DNA from: Brachionus plicatilis
Lineage: Eukaryota; Rotifera; Eurotatoria; Ploima; Brachionidae
Assembly: GCA_010279815.1 (NCBI GenBank)
Contig: QEOQ01000493.1
Coordinates: 124,001 to 188,000 of the forward strand
DNA: 64,000 nt
Reading direction: 5' to 3'
Shown here: positions 34,110-45,806 of the stretch, in pieces
Layout of the letters: every line of letters starts with the position of its first letter
Position numbering within the stretch: position 1 is the stretch's first letter
The notes under the pieces: generated by a model
What the model saw: only the letters and a program-made list of their open reading frames with translations
Database searches by the model: none
What the model was told of the DNA's origin: nothing
Position numbers and translations under genes: made by a program

Positions 34110-35658
34110 TTTGACGTAATTTTAAGTTTGAAAATAATTATTTTTTTTATTTTTTTTTTCAATATTTAAACCATTTAAGTTATCTCATATCAAGTTTTTT
34201 TATCTTTTTATTCCTTTTATTTTAGAATTCTTTTAGATAGTAGATATGTGATAACCTTTTTTTTGCTTGTTGTCATAATATCTATTTTTATTTAGCTGTT
34301 TCCATAGATTCAAAATAAAAAATTTTTTCAATGAATTTTATATAAAAGGCTTTTTTAAAGTTATCAAATTAAAAATTATTTAAAGTGAAATTCTTTTTTT
34401 AGTGAGGCAAATAAAATCGATTTTTAAAATTAATTAGAAATTAACTTGAATTTGAAAATCTAAAAATCTAACAAACACAATCACTTAATAGCACTCCTGA
34501 ATCACTGCTCTACACACTCAAATCAATCTTTTCGATTTAAAAAAAATCAACATAATTTTACACTTTTTCACAGTCTAAATAACACACTTTTCTTAAATTT
34601 AAAAATCACTTTTAACTTTTAAAAATTTAAAAAAAAAACAAATATTTGAATTTTTAAGCTTGATTTTTGTTAAAAAGGCAACCAAAATGTTTTTTCTAAA
34701 AAGTTCAAAAATTGGAATGAATCATTTTTAATAAAAACTCAGGTCACAAAAGAAAGTCAATTATGAAACGGTGAAGAGAAAAAGAGAACTTCTATTGATT
34801 CATTGATTGAAGATTGGCCTTAAAATTAAAAATTAATTAAAATTTCATATTATTACTGATGCCTTGAATAATTTATCAACAAAAACTTATTAAAATTCAT
34901 TTTACCTTATTTGGCAATTTATAAATGAATCTTTATTCTTTATAAAAATCTTGTCACGTACTTGATTCCATATAAAAGCAATTCTATTTTATTATTAAAA
35001 TTCATCTTATCATTTAATAAAGAATTGGTTATAAGTTATAATAATTTTTCTCTTGTCCATTACATTACAGAAATTCAACATCCGAAAAAAAATGATGGTT
35101 TTGGTAAATAATTTTTTTTTGGGTACAATTAATTGAACTTTGATGTTTTTTTTTTAATTTTTACTCAGTAAATTTTCTATAAAAACCTGAAAATCGAATT
35201 TCGATGAATTTTTTTTTAGAAATTTAATTGAATTTTTCAACTTGAGTTTTTCAAAAATTAATCTTTTTGCAGCCTTTTCACAACATCCTTGGAATTATGA
35301 ACATTTTTCTGAACTAAATTTCATCCCTCCAAATAATTCAATAATAATTTTAAAAAATTAAATATGCTAAGAAATTTAAAAATATCACCTAATAAATTTA
35401 CGATCCCTTACCACGTAATATAATTTTATTTTACGAAAAGAAAAATTAAAGAAAAAATTTTTTTTTAAAATAATTTTATTTACATATTGAGCTAATTAAT
35501 TTTTTGTATCAATAAAAGTATCTCTGAATTAATTTTACACGTCTAAACTATTTCACATGAGAAAAAAAAAAAAGTTTTTTAATTTTTGCGCTTAATTTTT
35601 GAGTTTGTTTAATGATTTTTCCATAAAAAAATCTGACATTTTGACTTGAATATGGTAT
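34110..35658. other. Intergenic
   Basis: About 1.5 kb of A/T-rich sequence with no ORF, RNA gene or recognised repeat; contains the CKS1 3' flank. Confidence 0.5.
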
Positions 35659-36041
35659 TTAATGAACTGTGGCTGATTGTTTTGACTGCATTTGGTTTTG
35701 GTCTTGAGCAACCAGTTGCTGTTGTCCGTAGTTTACAGCTCGTCGAAAAAGCAAAATGTGCGGTTCTGGCTCGTGAATTAGATAATGCTGCCACCCTCTT
35801 GATTGCTGAACTCCAATAGACCTCCATTCAGCCTCACTCATCAATCGATCCTTCGGTACTAGTTTTGACAATTCTTTCGGTAACATTACATGCCTAAAAA
35901 ATAATTAAAGATTCTTATTTTTACAGAAAATTTTTTTCATTAGTACCTGTATTCAAAATGGTCATCGCTATACTTGTCCGAATAGTAAATTTCTTTAGAC
36001 AATTTCTCAATGTCAATGACAACACCTTTGTGGTTTTCCAT
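35659..36041 (-). CDS. CKS1: Cyclin-dependent kinase regulatory subunit CKS1
   Basis: Exons 36041-35947 and 35893-35659 with a 53-nt intron give 109 residues. The CKS fold is highly conserved: [19 protein letters not shown], the substrate-binding stretch [20 protein letters not shown], and [12 protein letters not shown] (the HxPEPH strand-exchange hinge). CKS proteins bind CDKs and phospho-Thr sites to direct multisite phosphorylation and SCF-Skp2 function. The C-terminus carries a Gln-rich extension of about 28 residues ([12 protein letters not shown]...) beyond the vertebrate 79-residue length; Gln-rich tails occur in some invertebrate and yeast homologues. Confidence 0.96.
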
Positions 36042-38291
36042 CTCGATGGAAGTTTTTTAATCGAATGATCTGTCTTGAGTTCGGCTTATAAGTTTTCTAA
36101 ATAAATAAAAATGATTTTAATTCAATGACTGGATTAGAAAATGTTAATAGAAATTTTTTTCGCTTGTTTTAATTCAAAAGCAAAGATTTTTAAATTAAAA
36201 AAAATTCGAGTTTCAAATGTATACAAATGATTTATGTAACAAATATTTTTTCTTAGAAAATTTTGGAAATTTTTCCTCTTTTAATTTAGAAATTTTAATT
36301 TAAAAATCAATGTCAGTTGTGTTCCATTCATTTGATCATCGTGTCTCGAACCAATACACATACACACAGCGGTCTTTGATTTCAATTTTTCCATATACAT
36401 TTAAATTATTTACACAATGTCAAATGTAATGACTAACATACTGTCTTAAAATCTTTCTTTTTTTATGCAAACAAGCTAGAAAAAAATTTTTTATTGAGTA
36501 AATATTATTGTGATTTATTAAAGAAAAGATAGTTTTTGAAGGTACTTAAAACTGTTTACTTAATCTGAAAAAACAAATTCATATACAAATTATGCAATTA
36601 AATATTTCAGTTTAAATGTTAGCAAAATATATTCTCTAGTTGAAACAGATTTCGGTAATATATTAAAAATATTTGAGATAGAGGCTATAGTTAGTTAAGT
36701 TTATATTATAGCCTTAAAACTCAATAAAGTCAATCTAACTTTTGGTATAATTGTAATGTAATATGGTGAATATAAAAATAACAGCACTATTTAATTTCGA
36801 AAAAATTAATTTAAATTTTTTCATTAGAATTGTTGACAATCTAAAATTTAATTTTTTAATGAATTTAAAAAAAAAAATTATTTTGGACGAAATGAAAGGA
36901 AACAACTGACATCGATTATTCATGATAATTCATGAAACTAAACCAAGCTTAAAGTGTGAGGCAAACAGTAAATAATACAACTATCAGTTTATGACATGGT
37001 TGTCAAATTCAGAGTTTTTTTAAATCAAGATCTGATGGTGGCAACTCAATCTCCCAATAAAAAAAATTTTTCTCATTTTTTTGTCTCTAAATTTACTAAT
37101 AAAATTTTTGTAAATAACTAAATTTTATTTTAAAAGTTTACGTTTTATTTCCAGTAGATTACTAAAATAAACAAAAATCCATTAAAACATCTTCATTTTT
37201 TTTTTAACTGATAGTAAAATAAATTAACAAATAAACTTCTTTAGAAATTAACAGTAGGTTGACATTTGAAACTCCTAATTTTTAATAATAAAATTCAAAA
37301 TAATATTATCAATATTTAAATAATTTTATTTTTTTAGAATAACAACTCTCAGAAATTACTTAAATAGAAGTCTGTTTGTTAAAAATAACTCGTTTTTTAT
37401 CGATTATATTATATTTATCGTTTTTATTATTTTTCTTTGGCTTTAGATTTTACATCTCTATATTTGTACTGAATTTTAAAAAGAATTCTAAGATTTCTTA
37501 AGTTACCCAGAATTTTTGATTTAATAATCGATTAATTTACTTAATGATACTTTTTTAATACCTATTTTAAAACAAAAATTAATTAAAATATGAATTAAAA
37601 AAATTAAATTGAAAAACAACTTTTAAAAAAGAAAATAACATTTTTAATACATGGTCTATTTTTTGGTGAGTAATACTTTTAAATCTTAAGATATTTAAAA
37701 GTTTATATTGATTTTTCTTTTAAAAATATACTAATACTTTGTGAATTTAATTTTATACAAAAATTGTTGCTTTTTTCTTAACAAAATCTTTTGAAGCGAC
37801 TTGATGAAACAAAAGTTTTTACACCAGATAAAGGATTAAAAATCTGATTTATATCGCTGTAAAAAATTTTCAAAGACAAATGCAATCATTGAATTTTAAA
37901 CAATGATTATATTTTCCCATTCCCAAATATAGGAAAATTCACAAAATATCAAATGCATAAAAATTGCTTTTTTCACAATTTTCATTTTCGCTACCATTTC
38001 TAATCGACTATTTCTACTTTTATATAAAGTAATTTTTATATTCTTTGAGGTTTTTGTTTTAATTTTATAATTTTTATTCAAGATTTTTAGTCAATAAAAC
38101 AAGGACAAATAAAATGAATGCCTTAAAATTTTGCAAAATTTGAATTTTTTGCATATTAAATCAGATGGTATAATGAATGAATAAGCAAAATTAAATGTCT
38201 AATATTACAAAGTTATTTTAAAATCTTTAAAAAACATTTGATTCTTTTATTTAAAATTTCATTTTAATTATTAAAGACAAAGCTACCTAAG
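36042..38291. other. Divergent intergenic region between CKS1 and PSMD7
   Basis: About 2.2 kb holding both upstream regions. Short frames at 36735-36923 and 37896-38081 (minus) have AT-noise composition. No repeat or RNA gene recognised. Confidence 0.5.
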
Positions 38292-39320
38292 ATGACTTCA
38301 AATGATGTTAAACCTTTTGAAAAAGTAGTTGTACATCCCCTTGTACTTTTGAGTGTTGTTGATCATTTCAATCGAATGAAACAAGTTGGAAATACGAAAA
38401 GAGTTGTTGGAATTTTATTGGGATCACTTAGAAATAAAGTTTTGGATATTTCAAACAGTTTTGCTGGTAATCCTTTTTTAATAAAATAATTAATAAATGG
38501 ATCTTAAAAATTTTTTTATCAGTTCCTTTTGATGAAGAAGAAAAAAACAAAGATGTTTGGTTTTTTGACCATGAATATTTTGAAAACATGTATTCCATGT
38601 TCAAAAAAGTAAATGGTAAATTATTCTCTTTTTTAGCGATTTTCTAATATTCTAATCAAATTCAAAAAGCAAGGGAAAAAATAGTCGGTTGGTATCATAC
38701 TGGTCCACGTTTGCACCGAAACGATATAGCTATAAACGATTTGATCAAAACTTACAATCAGAATGCTGTTTTAGTAATTATCAATGCCGAACCACCTGAG
38801 TTGGGTCTACCGACAGAAGCTTACTTTGCAGTTGAGGAAATACATGATGTATGTATTAATTTAGAAGGAAAAAAAAATAATATTTTCTTTAAAGGATGGA
38901 ACTCCAACAACTAAGACTTTTGAGCATTTACCATCAGAAATTGGTGCTGAAGAAGCTGAGGAAGTTGGAGTTGAACACTTACTTAGAGATATTAGAAACA
39001 TTACTGTCGGAAGCTTGAGCCAGAGGATTACAAATCAACTGAATGGTCTTAAAGGATTTTATTCTAGCTTAAATGACATAAAATCTTATTTGGACAGAGT
39101 AATTAAAGGAGAACTTCCTGTAAACCATCAAATTGTATACCATTTACAAGATATTTTTAACTTATTGCCTGAAATAAATATGCCAGATTTTGTTAAGTCA
39201 ACATTTGTCAAAACAAACGATCAAGCTTTGGTTGTTTATTTAGCCTCTATGATTAGATCTGTAATTGCTTTGCACAATTTAATCAATAATAAAATACAAA
39301 ATAAGGAAACCGCAAATTAA
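38292..39320 (+). CDS. PSMD7: 26S proteasome lid subunit Rpn8/PSMD7
   Basis: Exons 38292-38466, 38523-38615, 38670-38848 and 38895-39320, with introns of 56, 54 and 46 nt, give 290 residues. The MPN domain begins [18 protein letters not shown] and contains GILLGS and [18 protein letters not shown]. As in other Rpn8 proteins the metalloprotease histidines of a JAMM motif are absent (GWYHTGP in place of HxHP), so it is a noncatalytic partner of Rpn11 in the lid. [14 protein letters not shown] strand, [19 protein letters not shown] and the helical C-terminus match the family. Human PSMD7 is 324 residues; the Lys/Glu-rich tail is shorter here. Secure. Confidence 0.96.
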
Positions 39321-39686
39321 ATTGGTACATGTCTTTTTTTGAAAAAATATCCTCTTCTAACAGTGATTCGACAAAATTTTCTATAAAAATCGGAATTTAA
39401 CTCTATTTTATTTAATTACAATAAATTAATAAAAATAATTTTACATGTTTTACTAATTTTTATTCGATTCATTAAAATATTAAAATATTTTGAATTCAAT
39501 GAACAAAATTAAAGGATATAATTAAGTTTATATAAAAAAAAATTGTGTTTTAAACTCATTCGATTTATTATAAATTTACATTTATAAATTTTGTTAGTTT
39601 AAGTCATAAAGCAATTAAGATTCAAAATATTTTTAATCATGTAAATAGCATTCATTATCTGAATACTGGAGCTATTAAATGGAAGT
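39321..39686. other. Convergent 3' flank of PSMD7 and ENY2
   Basis: An AATAAA at 39420-39425 is the likely PSMD7 poly(A) signal. Nothing else seen. Confidence 0.45.
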
Positions 39687-40320
39687 CTACAAATCACTTT
39701 GTGACGCTAGAAAGTGTCTTATTTTCATCAAAAGTTCCTTTTTGACTGAATCTGGAACCAAAGCTCTTCCTTTAGGCACCATTTCCAACACTAGATCTTC
39801 AACAGTTATATTGTCTAAACCTTTTTGCTTTACGACTTCTTAAAATTTGAAAAAAAAATAAACAATTAAAAAGAAAAAAAGAGAATTTTTTTAAATTTTA
39901 CCTTTACAATGTGCTTTGACTTGATCTCGCCATCCACAATCAATCAATTTTTGCTGCAAGGCTTCCTTAAGTCTAAAAAGAAAAGTAGAGTATTAAATTA
40001 ATTTCAATATAACTGGTTCAATTTCGATTCTTCATATTTTTAGAAAAGATATAATTGACTATACAAAAATTGAAATGCTTGAAATTACTAATTTATAATT
40101 TCTAAAATTAAAACAAAAATAAATTTTAATAATAGTGAAAAATGATATTTCAATTTCTAAAGTTTGACAAAATTAGTGACACTAGAAAATGAAGAAAGGA
40201 CATTTTTAAATAAATATCTAAAATTGGACAATACCTATCTCGTTCGCCAGTTTCTATCAATTTTGCATTTATTGAAGCCCTCATTTGTTGTTCTTTAGCA
40301 GCTCGGTCTTTATCGGCCAT
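39687..40320 (-). CDS. ENY2: ENY2 / Sus1, SAGA and TREX-2 subunit
   Basis: Exons 40320-40235, 39972-39902 and 39838-39687 give 102 residues (human ENY2 is 101). Conserved blocks are [40 protein letters not shown], and [16 protein letters not shown] near the C-terminus. The protein is a small helical subunit of the SAGA deubiquitinase module and the TREX-2 mRNA export complex. Its start lies 381 bp from the divergently transcribed PRP16 gene. Introns are 63 and 262 nt. Secure. Confidence 0.96.
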
Positions 40321-40701
40321 TTTTCTAAATTTCTGAACACAAAAATTATTATCACTTGAATAGAAAATAAATTTTAAAAATATATTTTTGTATTATAGTT
40401 TTCAAACTGCATAGTCTATACTCATTAAACCAAATCTCAATTTATTTCTCATTTATTTTGATATTCTACTAAATTATACAAAAAAAAAAACAAAAAATTT
40501 AAGCAAATAGAAACACAATTTTGCATTCAAATTAGTGAAAAAAATTCAATTGCACAATCATAATAAAATTTAAGAGCCTTCATGTTCAACAAAAAATTGA
40601 ATCTATCTTAACTTAATTTTTAGAAATAAAAGTATATTTATAAGAACCTTTTTTTTTTTGAAATTTTGAAATTTTTTAAATTTCAAATGATCTATTGAAT
40701 A
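40321..40701. promoter_or_regulatory. Divergent ENY2/PRP16 promoter region
   Basis: The 381 bp between two opposed start codons must hold both promoters and 5'UTRs. It is A/T-rich with poly(T) and poly(A) tracts; no defined motif stands out. Confidence 0.45.
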
Positions 40702-43700
40702 ATGTCTAACAGCGATTATTCTGTCTTGATGCCGCCTCCACTGCAAGAGGGCGGTTTAATCAAAATGCCAAAAAAGAATCCGGATGTTGAAGGCCATGAA
40801 TTTAAAGCACCCTTACCAGTAGATCCAAAACCAAAAGGTTCAATGCTTGGTCTAGATGTGCTTGCCGCTCGCAAGAAAAAAGAAAAACTCGAAAACGAGT
40901 CAAATAATCGGCAAGAGGAGCCTAATAGTAAGCGTTCAAAGACTTATTCATACACTGGCGAAGAAGAATCAATTGATTATAACGATTCCAAGTCAGGAAA
41001 AGATTCTGGAGAACGAAATCGTAGACACTACAGAGAACGAGACTACGATGACAGAAAAACACCAACTCCTCATAGAACTTATCATGATCGAATTGATCGA
41101 AGGGACAAATACGACCGAAAAGGCCTGTATGTATCTACAAAAGATTATTATGAACGAAAAGACAGAAAAAAATATAGAGACGATTCAACTCCGCACAATA
41201 ACAGCAGCATGGATTACATCAAAACTCCCAGAGGCCTGATCCGCGACAGTCCTTCGCGTTCCGGATGGAGAGATGACGATGAAAGGGAATATTACAAAAA
41301 ATCAAGCTGGGATTACACGCCAAGACGTGACCATAAAGAAAGCAGAAGGTATGATGGTACTCCAGTACCAACTCCTAGTCATAAATACAACAAATGGGCT
41401 GATGACAGAAAAAAGACGGGCGCAACTCCGATCAGAAAAGAATCTGAAAATTTCTCCAGCGATGAAGATTATGATGACGATCAAAAAAGACTTGACCGTG
41501 AATGGTACGGAATGGACGAAAATGAAGGATATGACCAAGAGAACAATTCTTTTGCGGCAATGAGTGAAAGTTTTTTGAATTTAAAACAGGAAAAAATACA
41601 TCAAAAATGGAAACGAAAAGTTTCATTCCATGCTCAGCAAAGAAATCGAGATCATCAAAAGTGGGAAACTAATCGCATGTTGACCAGTGGTGTTGTGTCA
41701 CAAATTGATCCTGATGAAGACTTTGAAGAAGAGTCTGAGGCAAGAGTTCACATTATTGTGAGGAATATAGTGCCGCCATTTTTAGATGGTAGAATAACAT
41801 TTACTAAACAATTCGAGCCAGTGATACCCTTGAAAGATCCAACATCGGACATGGCAATTGTTTGCCGCAAAGGATGCCAGTCTGTCAGACGATTCAGGGA
41901 ACAAAGGGAGAGACAACAAGCGGCAGAAAAGGTCAATAGACTTGCCGGTACCAGGCTGGGAAACATTCTGGGCATTCATGAAAAGAGTGACAAGGAAAAA
42001 GTGACCGAAGATGATTCGGTTGATTACAAAAAGAATCAACAATTTGCTGACATAATGAACGAACATAAGTCTGAGGCAGTGTCCGATTTTGCCACACGAA
42101 ACACCTTGAAACAACAAAGAGAATTTCTACCAGTTTATGCAGTTCGTGAAGAACTGCTCAAAATAATTCGTGAAAACACGATCATTATTGTAGTTGGCGA
42201 AACAGGCTCTGGCAAAACAACCCAATTGACTCAGTATCTTCATGAAGATGGCTTTACTAAACGCGGTATTGTTTGTTGTACTCAGCCGCGTAGAGTTGCT
42301 GCCATGTCTGTAGCCAAGCGTGTGTCTGAAGAAATGAGTGTCAAACTAGGCGAAGAAGTTGGCTATGCCATTCGTTTTGAAGATTGTACATCTGACTCGA
42401 CTGTAATAAAATACATGACAGATGGTATTTTGCTGAGAGAAAGTTTGAACGAGCCTGATTTGGATAGATATTCTGCCATCATTATGGACGAAGCCCATGA
42501 GCGATCTTTGAATACAGACGTGCTTTTTGGTCTGCTTAGAGAAGTGATTAGTAGACGTCAAGACTTAAAATTAATTGTTACCTCAGCCACAATGGATGCT
42601 GACAAATTTTCGGCTTTTTTTGGAAATGTAGTTGTCTACAATATACCAGGCCGTACTTTTCCGGTCGAAACATTTTTTAGCAAAAACACAGTTGAGGACT
42701 ATGTGGACGCGGCTGTCAAACAAGCAGTTCAATTGCATTTGGGTGCACCTGACGGAGATGTGCTGGTGTTCATGCCTGGTCAGGAAGATATTGACGCAAC
42801 ATGTGAAATGATCAAGGAGAAATTGGAAGCCCTAGTCGAAGAAGGAGCTCAACCATTGTCGGTTCTGCCTATCTATTCCCAACTACCAACTGATCTTCAA
42901 GCGAAAATATTTCAAAAAGCCGAAAATGGAATGAGGAAAGTGGTCGTGGCTACAAATATTGCCGAGACTAGTTTGACTGTTGATGGCATAAAATATGTCA
43001 TTGATTCAGGCTATTGTAAATTAAAGGTGTTCAATCCACGTATTGGTATGGACGCACTGCAGGTGTTTCCCATCAGTCAGGCCAATGCTGCACAGCGGGC
43101 CGGAAGAGCAGGCCGCACAGGTCCCGGACAATGCTTTCGCTTGTATTCGGACAGAAACTTTCGCGAAGAAATGCTTAAAACCAATGTGCCAGAAATACAG
43201 CGAACCAATTTATCCAATGTTATTCTGTTGCTTAAGTCTCTAAAGGTCCAGGATTTGATGCAATTTCATTTTATGGACCCGCCACCAAGTGACAACATGA
43301 TGAATTCAATGTACCAACTTTGGATATTAGGTGCCTTGGACAACACCGGCGAGCTTACCGAATTGGGCAGACAGATGGTCGAGTTTCCGCTGGACCCGGC
43401 TATGTCAAAAATGGTCATTGTTGCTGGTTCAATGGGCTGCAGTGCTGAGATGATAATTATTGTATCTATGTTGTCTGTGCCGTCCATTTTTTACCGGCCC
43501 AAGGGACGCGAAGAAGAGGCTATTTCAAAGCAGGAGAAATTTCAAGTTCCCGAGTCAGATCACTTGACTTTATTGCACCTCTATCAGCAATGGAAGATAA
43601 ATGGCTACTCGGCAAATTGGTGCACAGACCACTTCATTCATGTGAAAGCAATGAAAAAAGTGAGAGAAATTCGCCAACAACTGAAAGAGATCATGGCATC

Positions 43701-44226
43701 ACTGGAGCTTAAGTTGATCTCGTGCGGAAACGACTGGGACATTGTCAGAAAATGCATCTGCTCGGCGTTTTTTCACCACGCTGCTCGACTTAAAGGCATC
43801 GGAGAATATGTAAACTTGAGAACTGGTATGCCATGTCATTTGCATCCGACAAGTGCTCTGTATGGCATGGGGATGACTCCAGACTACATTGTGTACCATG
43901 AACTGGTTATGACAATAAAAGAATACATGCAATGTGTGACTGCAGTAGATGGTCAATGGCTGGCTGAACTGGGTCCGATGTTTTTTAGTCTCAAAGACTC
44001 GTCCAAGTCCAAAGCTGAGAGTCGAAAAAAGTTTATTAATGAAAGAATTGCCATGGAGAACGAAATGAAGGAAGCTCAAGAGAAAATAGAACAAAAGGAA
44101 AAAGAAAAAGAAATGTCTTTTGTGCCAAGTAGACGAACGCAAATTATAACGCCTGGCAGAGCTAATAATGAAGAAATTAAAAAAGAAGCCATGACTCCGA
44201 CACCGCATAGGAAATTTGGCCTTTAA
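40702..44226 (+). CDS. DHX38: Pre-mRNA splicing DEAH-box helicase PRP16/DHX38
   Basis: A single uninterrupted exon of 1174 residues (human DHX38 1227). The N-terminus opens with [17 protein letters not shown] and is Arg/Asp/Lys/Tyr-rich with recurrent TP motifs (TPHR, TPRR, TPSH). The helicase core has Walker [10 protein letters not shown] (499-507), DEAH (596-599), SAT (628-630), and motif [10 protein letters not shown] (798-805), followed by the winged-helix, HA2 and OB-fold regions. PRP16 remodels the spliceosome after the first transesterification step. The N-terminal signature and the core identify DHX38 rather than DHX8, DHX15 or DHX16. An intronless gene of this size is notable because most neighbours have several introns, although PPP1R3 is also intronless. 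Confidence 0.96.
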   Translation: MSNSDYSVLMPPPLQEGGLIKMPKKNPDVEGHEFKAPLPVDPKPKGSMLGLDVLAARKKKEKLENESNNRQEEPNSKRSKTYSYTGEEESIDYNDSKSGKDSGERNRRHYRERDYDDRKTPTPHRTYHDRIDRRDKYDRKGLYVSTKDYYERKDRKKYRDDSTPHNNSSMDYIKTPRGLIRDSPSRSGWRDDDEREYYKKSSWDYTPRRDHKESRRYDGTPVPTPSHKYNKWADDRKKTGATPIRKESENFSSDEDYDDDQKRLDREWYGMDENEGYDQENNSFAAMSESFLNLKQEKIHQKWKRKVSFHAQQRNRDHQKWETNRMLTSGVVSQIDPDEDFEEESEARVHIIVRNIVPPFLDGRITFTKQFEPVIPLKDPTSDMAIVCRKGCQSVRRFREQRERQQAAEKVNRLAGTRLGNILGIHEKSDKEKVTEDDSVDYKKNQQFADIMNEHKSEAVSDFATRNTLKQQREFLPVYAVREELLKIIRENTIIIVVGETGSGKTTQLTQYLHEDGFTKRGIVCCTQPRRVAAMSVAKRVSEEMSVKLGEEVGYAIRFEDCTSDSTVIKYMTDGILLRESLNEPDLDRYSAIIMDEAHERSLNTDVLFGLLREVISRRQDLKLIVTSATMDADKFSAFFGNVVVYNIPGRTFPVETFFSKNTVEDYVDAAVKQAVQLHLGAPDGDVLVFMPGQEDIDATCEMIKEKLEALVEEGAQPLSVLPIYSQLPTDLQAKIFQKAENGMRKVVVATNIAETSLTVDGIKYVIDSGYCKLKVFNPRIGMDALQVFPISQANAAQRAGRAGRTGPGQCFRLYSDRNFREEMLKTNVPEIQRTNLSNVILLLKSLKVQDLMQFHFMDPPPSDNMMNSMYQLWILGALDNTGELTELGRQMVEFPLDPAMSKMVIVAGSMGCSAEMIIIVSMLSVPSIFYRPKGREEEAISKQEKFQVPESDHLTLLHLYQQWKINGYSANWCTDHFIHVKAMKKVREIRQQLKEIMASLELKLISCGNDWDIVRKCICSAFFHHAARLKGIGEYVNLRTGMPCHLHPTSALYGMGMTPDYIVYHELVMTIKEYMQCVTAVDGQWLAELGPMFFSLKDSSKSKAESRKKFINERIAMENEMKEAQEKIEQKEKEKEMSFVPSRRTQIITPGRANNEEIKKEAMTPTPHRKFGL

Positions 44227-44312
44227 TTTTGGATTTATTTTTTTTTACAAGAGCTCAATCTTAATTTGTATATTTTGTTATTATTTTTTTTATATTTTTG
44301 CTCGAAATTAAG

Positions 44313-44318
44313 AATAAA
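44313..44318 (+). terminator. PRP16 poly(A) signal
   Basis: AATAAA lies 87 nt after the PRP16 stop and 186 nt before the NMNAT start. Confidence 0.55.
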
Positions 44319-44392
44319 ATATTTTAATGGTCTAATTCATGTTATTATTTTAGCATTTTCTTCATAAGTTTGTTTGATTTTCATATTTTTAG

Positions 44393-45372
<980 letters not shown>

Positions 45373-45806
45373 ATTCTAAGAAAACAATTTTGAATTTTAA
45401 TATTTAACTTTTAGTCAAAACAATTAATAAACTTTTAAAAGTACTCATCTATAAAAACTTGCCTTTATAGGTGTCGTTATATATTTCAAAAAATAGAAGT
45501 AAAAAATAAATTAATAATATTGACAATGGAAAGTTTATTTATAAAAGGCTTAATTTTAAATGTTTACAAATTTTCAATCTTTGATACAAGGAATGTTTTG
45601 ATTATATACTCAAAAAATCGTGATAAATTTTGTCACGTTTTAAAAACAAAGTTCGTCAATATTGGCTTAACCTAATGGTTCACAAAACAAAAAAATAATA
45701 AAATTTATGATTCAATTTTTAACGAAAAGCTTGCTAAAGATCAAAATATCTTTATATAATATTTGATATTAAAAATAAATTTATTTAAAATACAACGGAT
45801 AAAATA
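45373..45806. other. Convergent 3' flank of NMNAT and the chromo-domain gene
   Basis: About 430 bp with an AATAAA at 45426-45431 for NMNAT; no other feature. Confidence 0.45.

Noticed and set aside
38292..39320. PSMD7-like gene as an active JAMM deubiquitinase
   Set aside because: The HxH zinc ligands are replaced, as in all Rpn8 proteins; the active paralogue is Rpn11.
43699..44208. 169-codon minus-strand frame opposite PRP16
   Set aside because: Phe/His-rich shadow of the helicase coding strand; no conserved motif.
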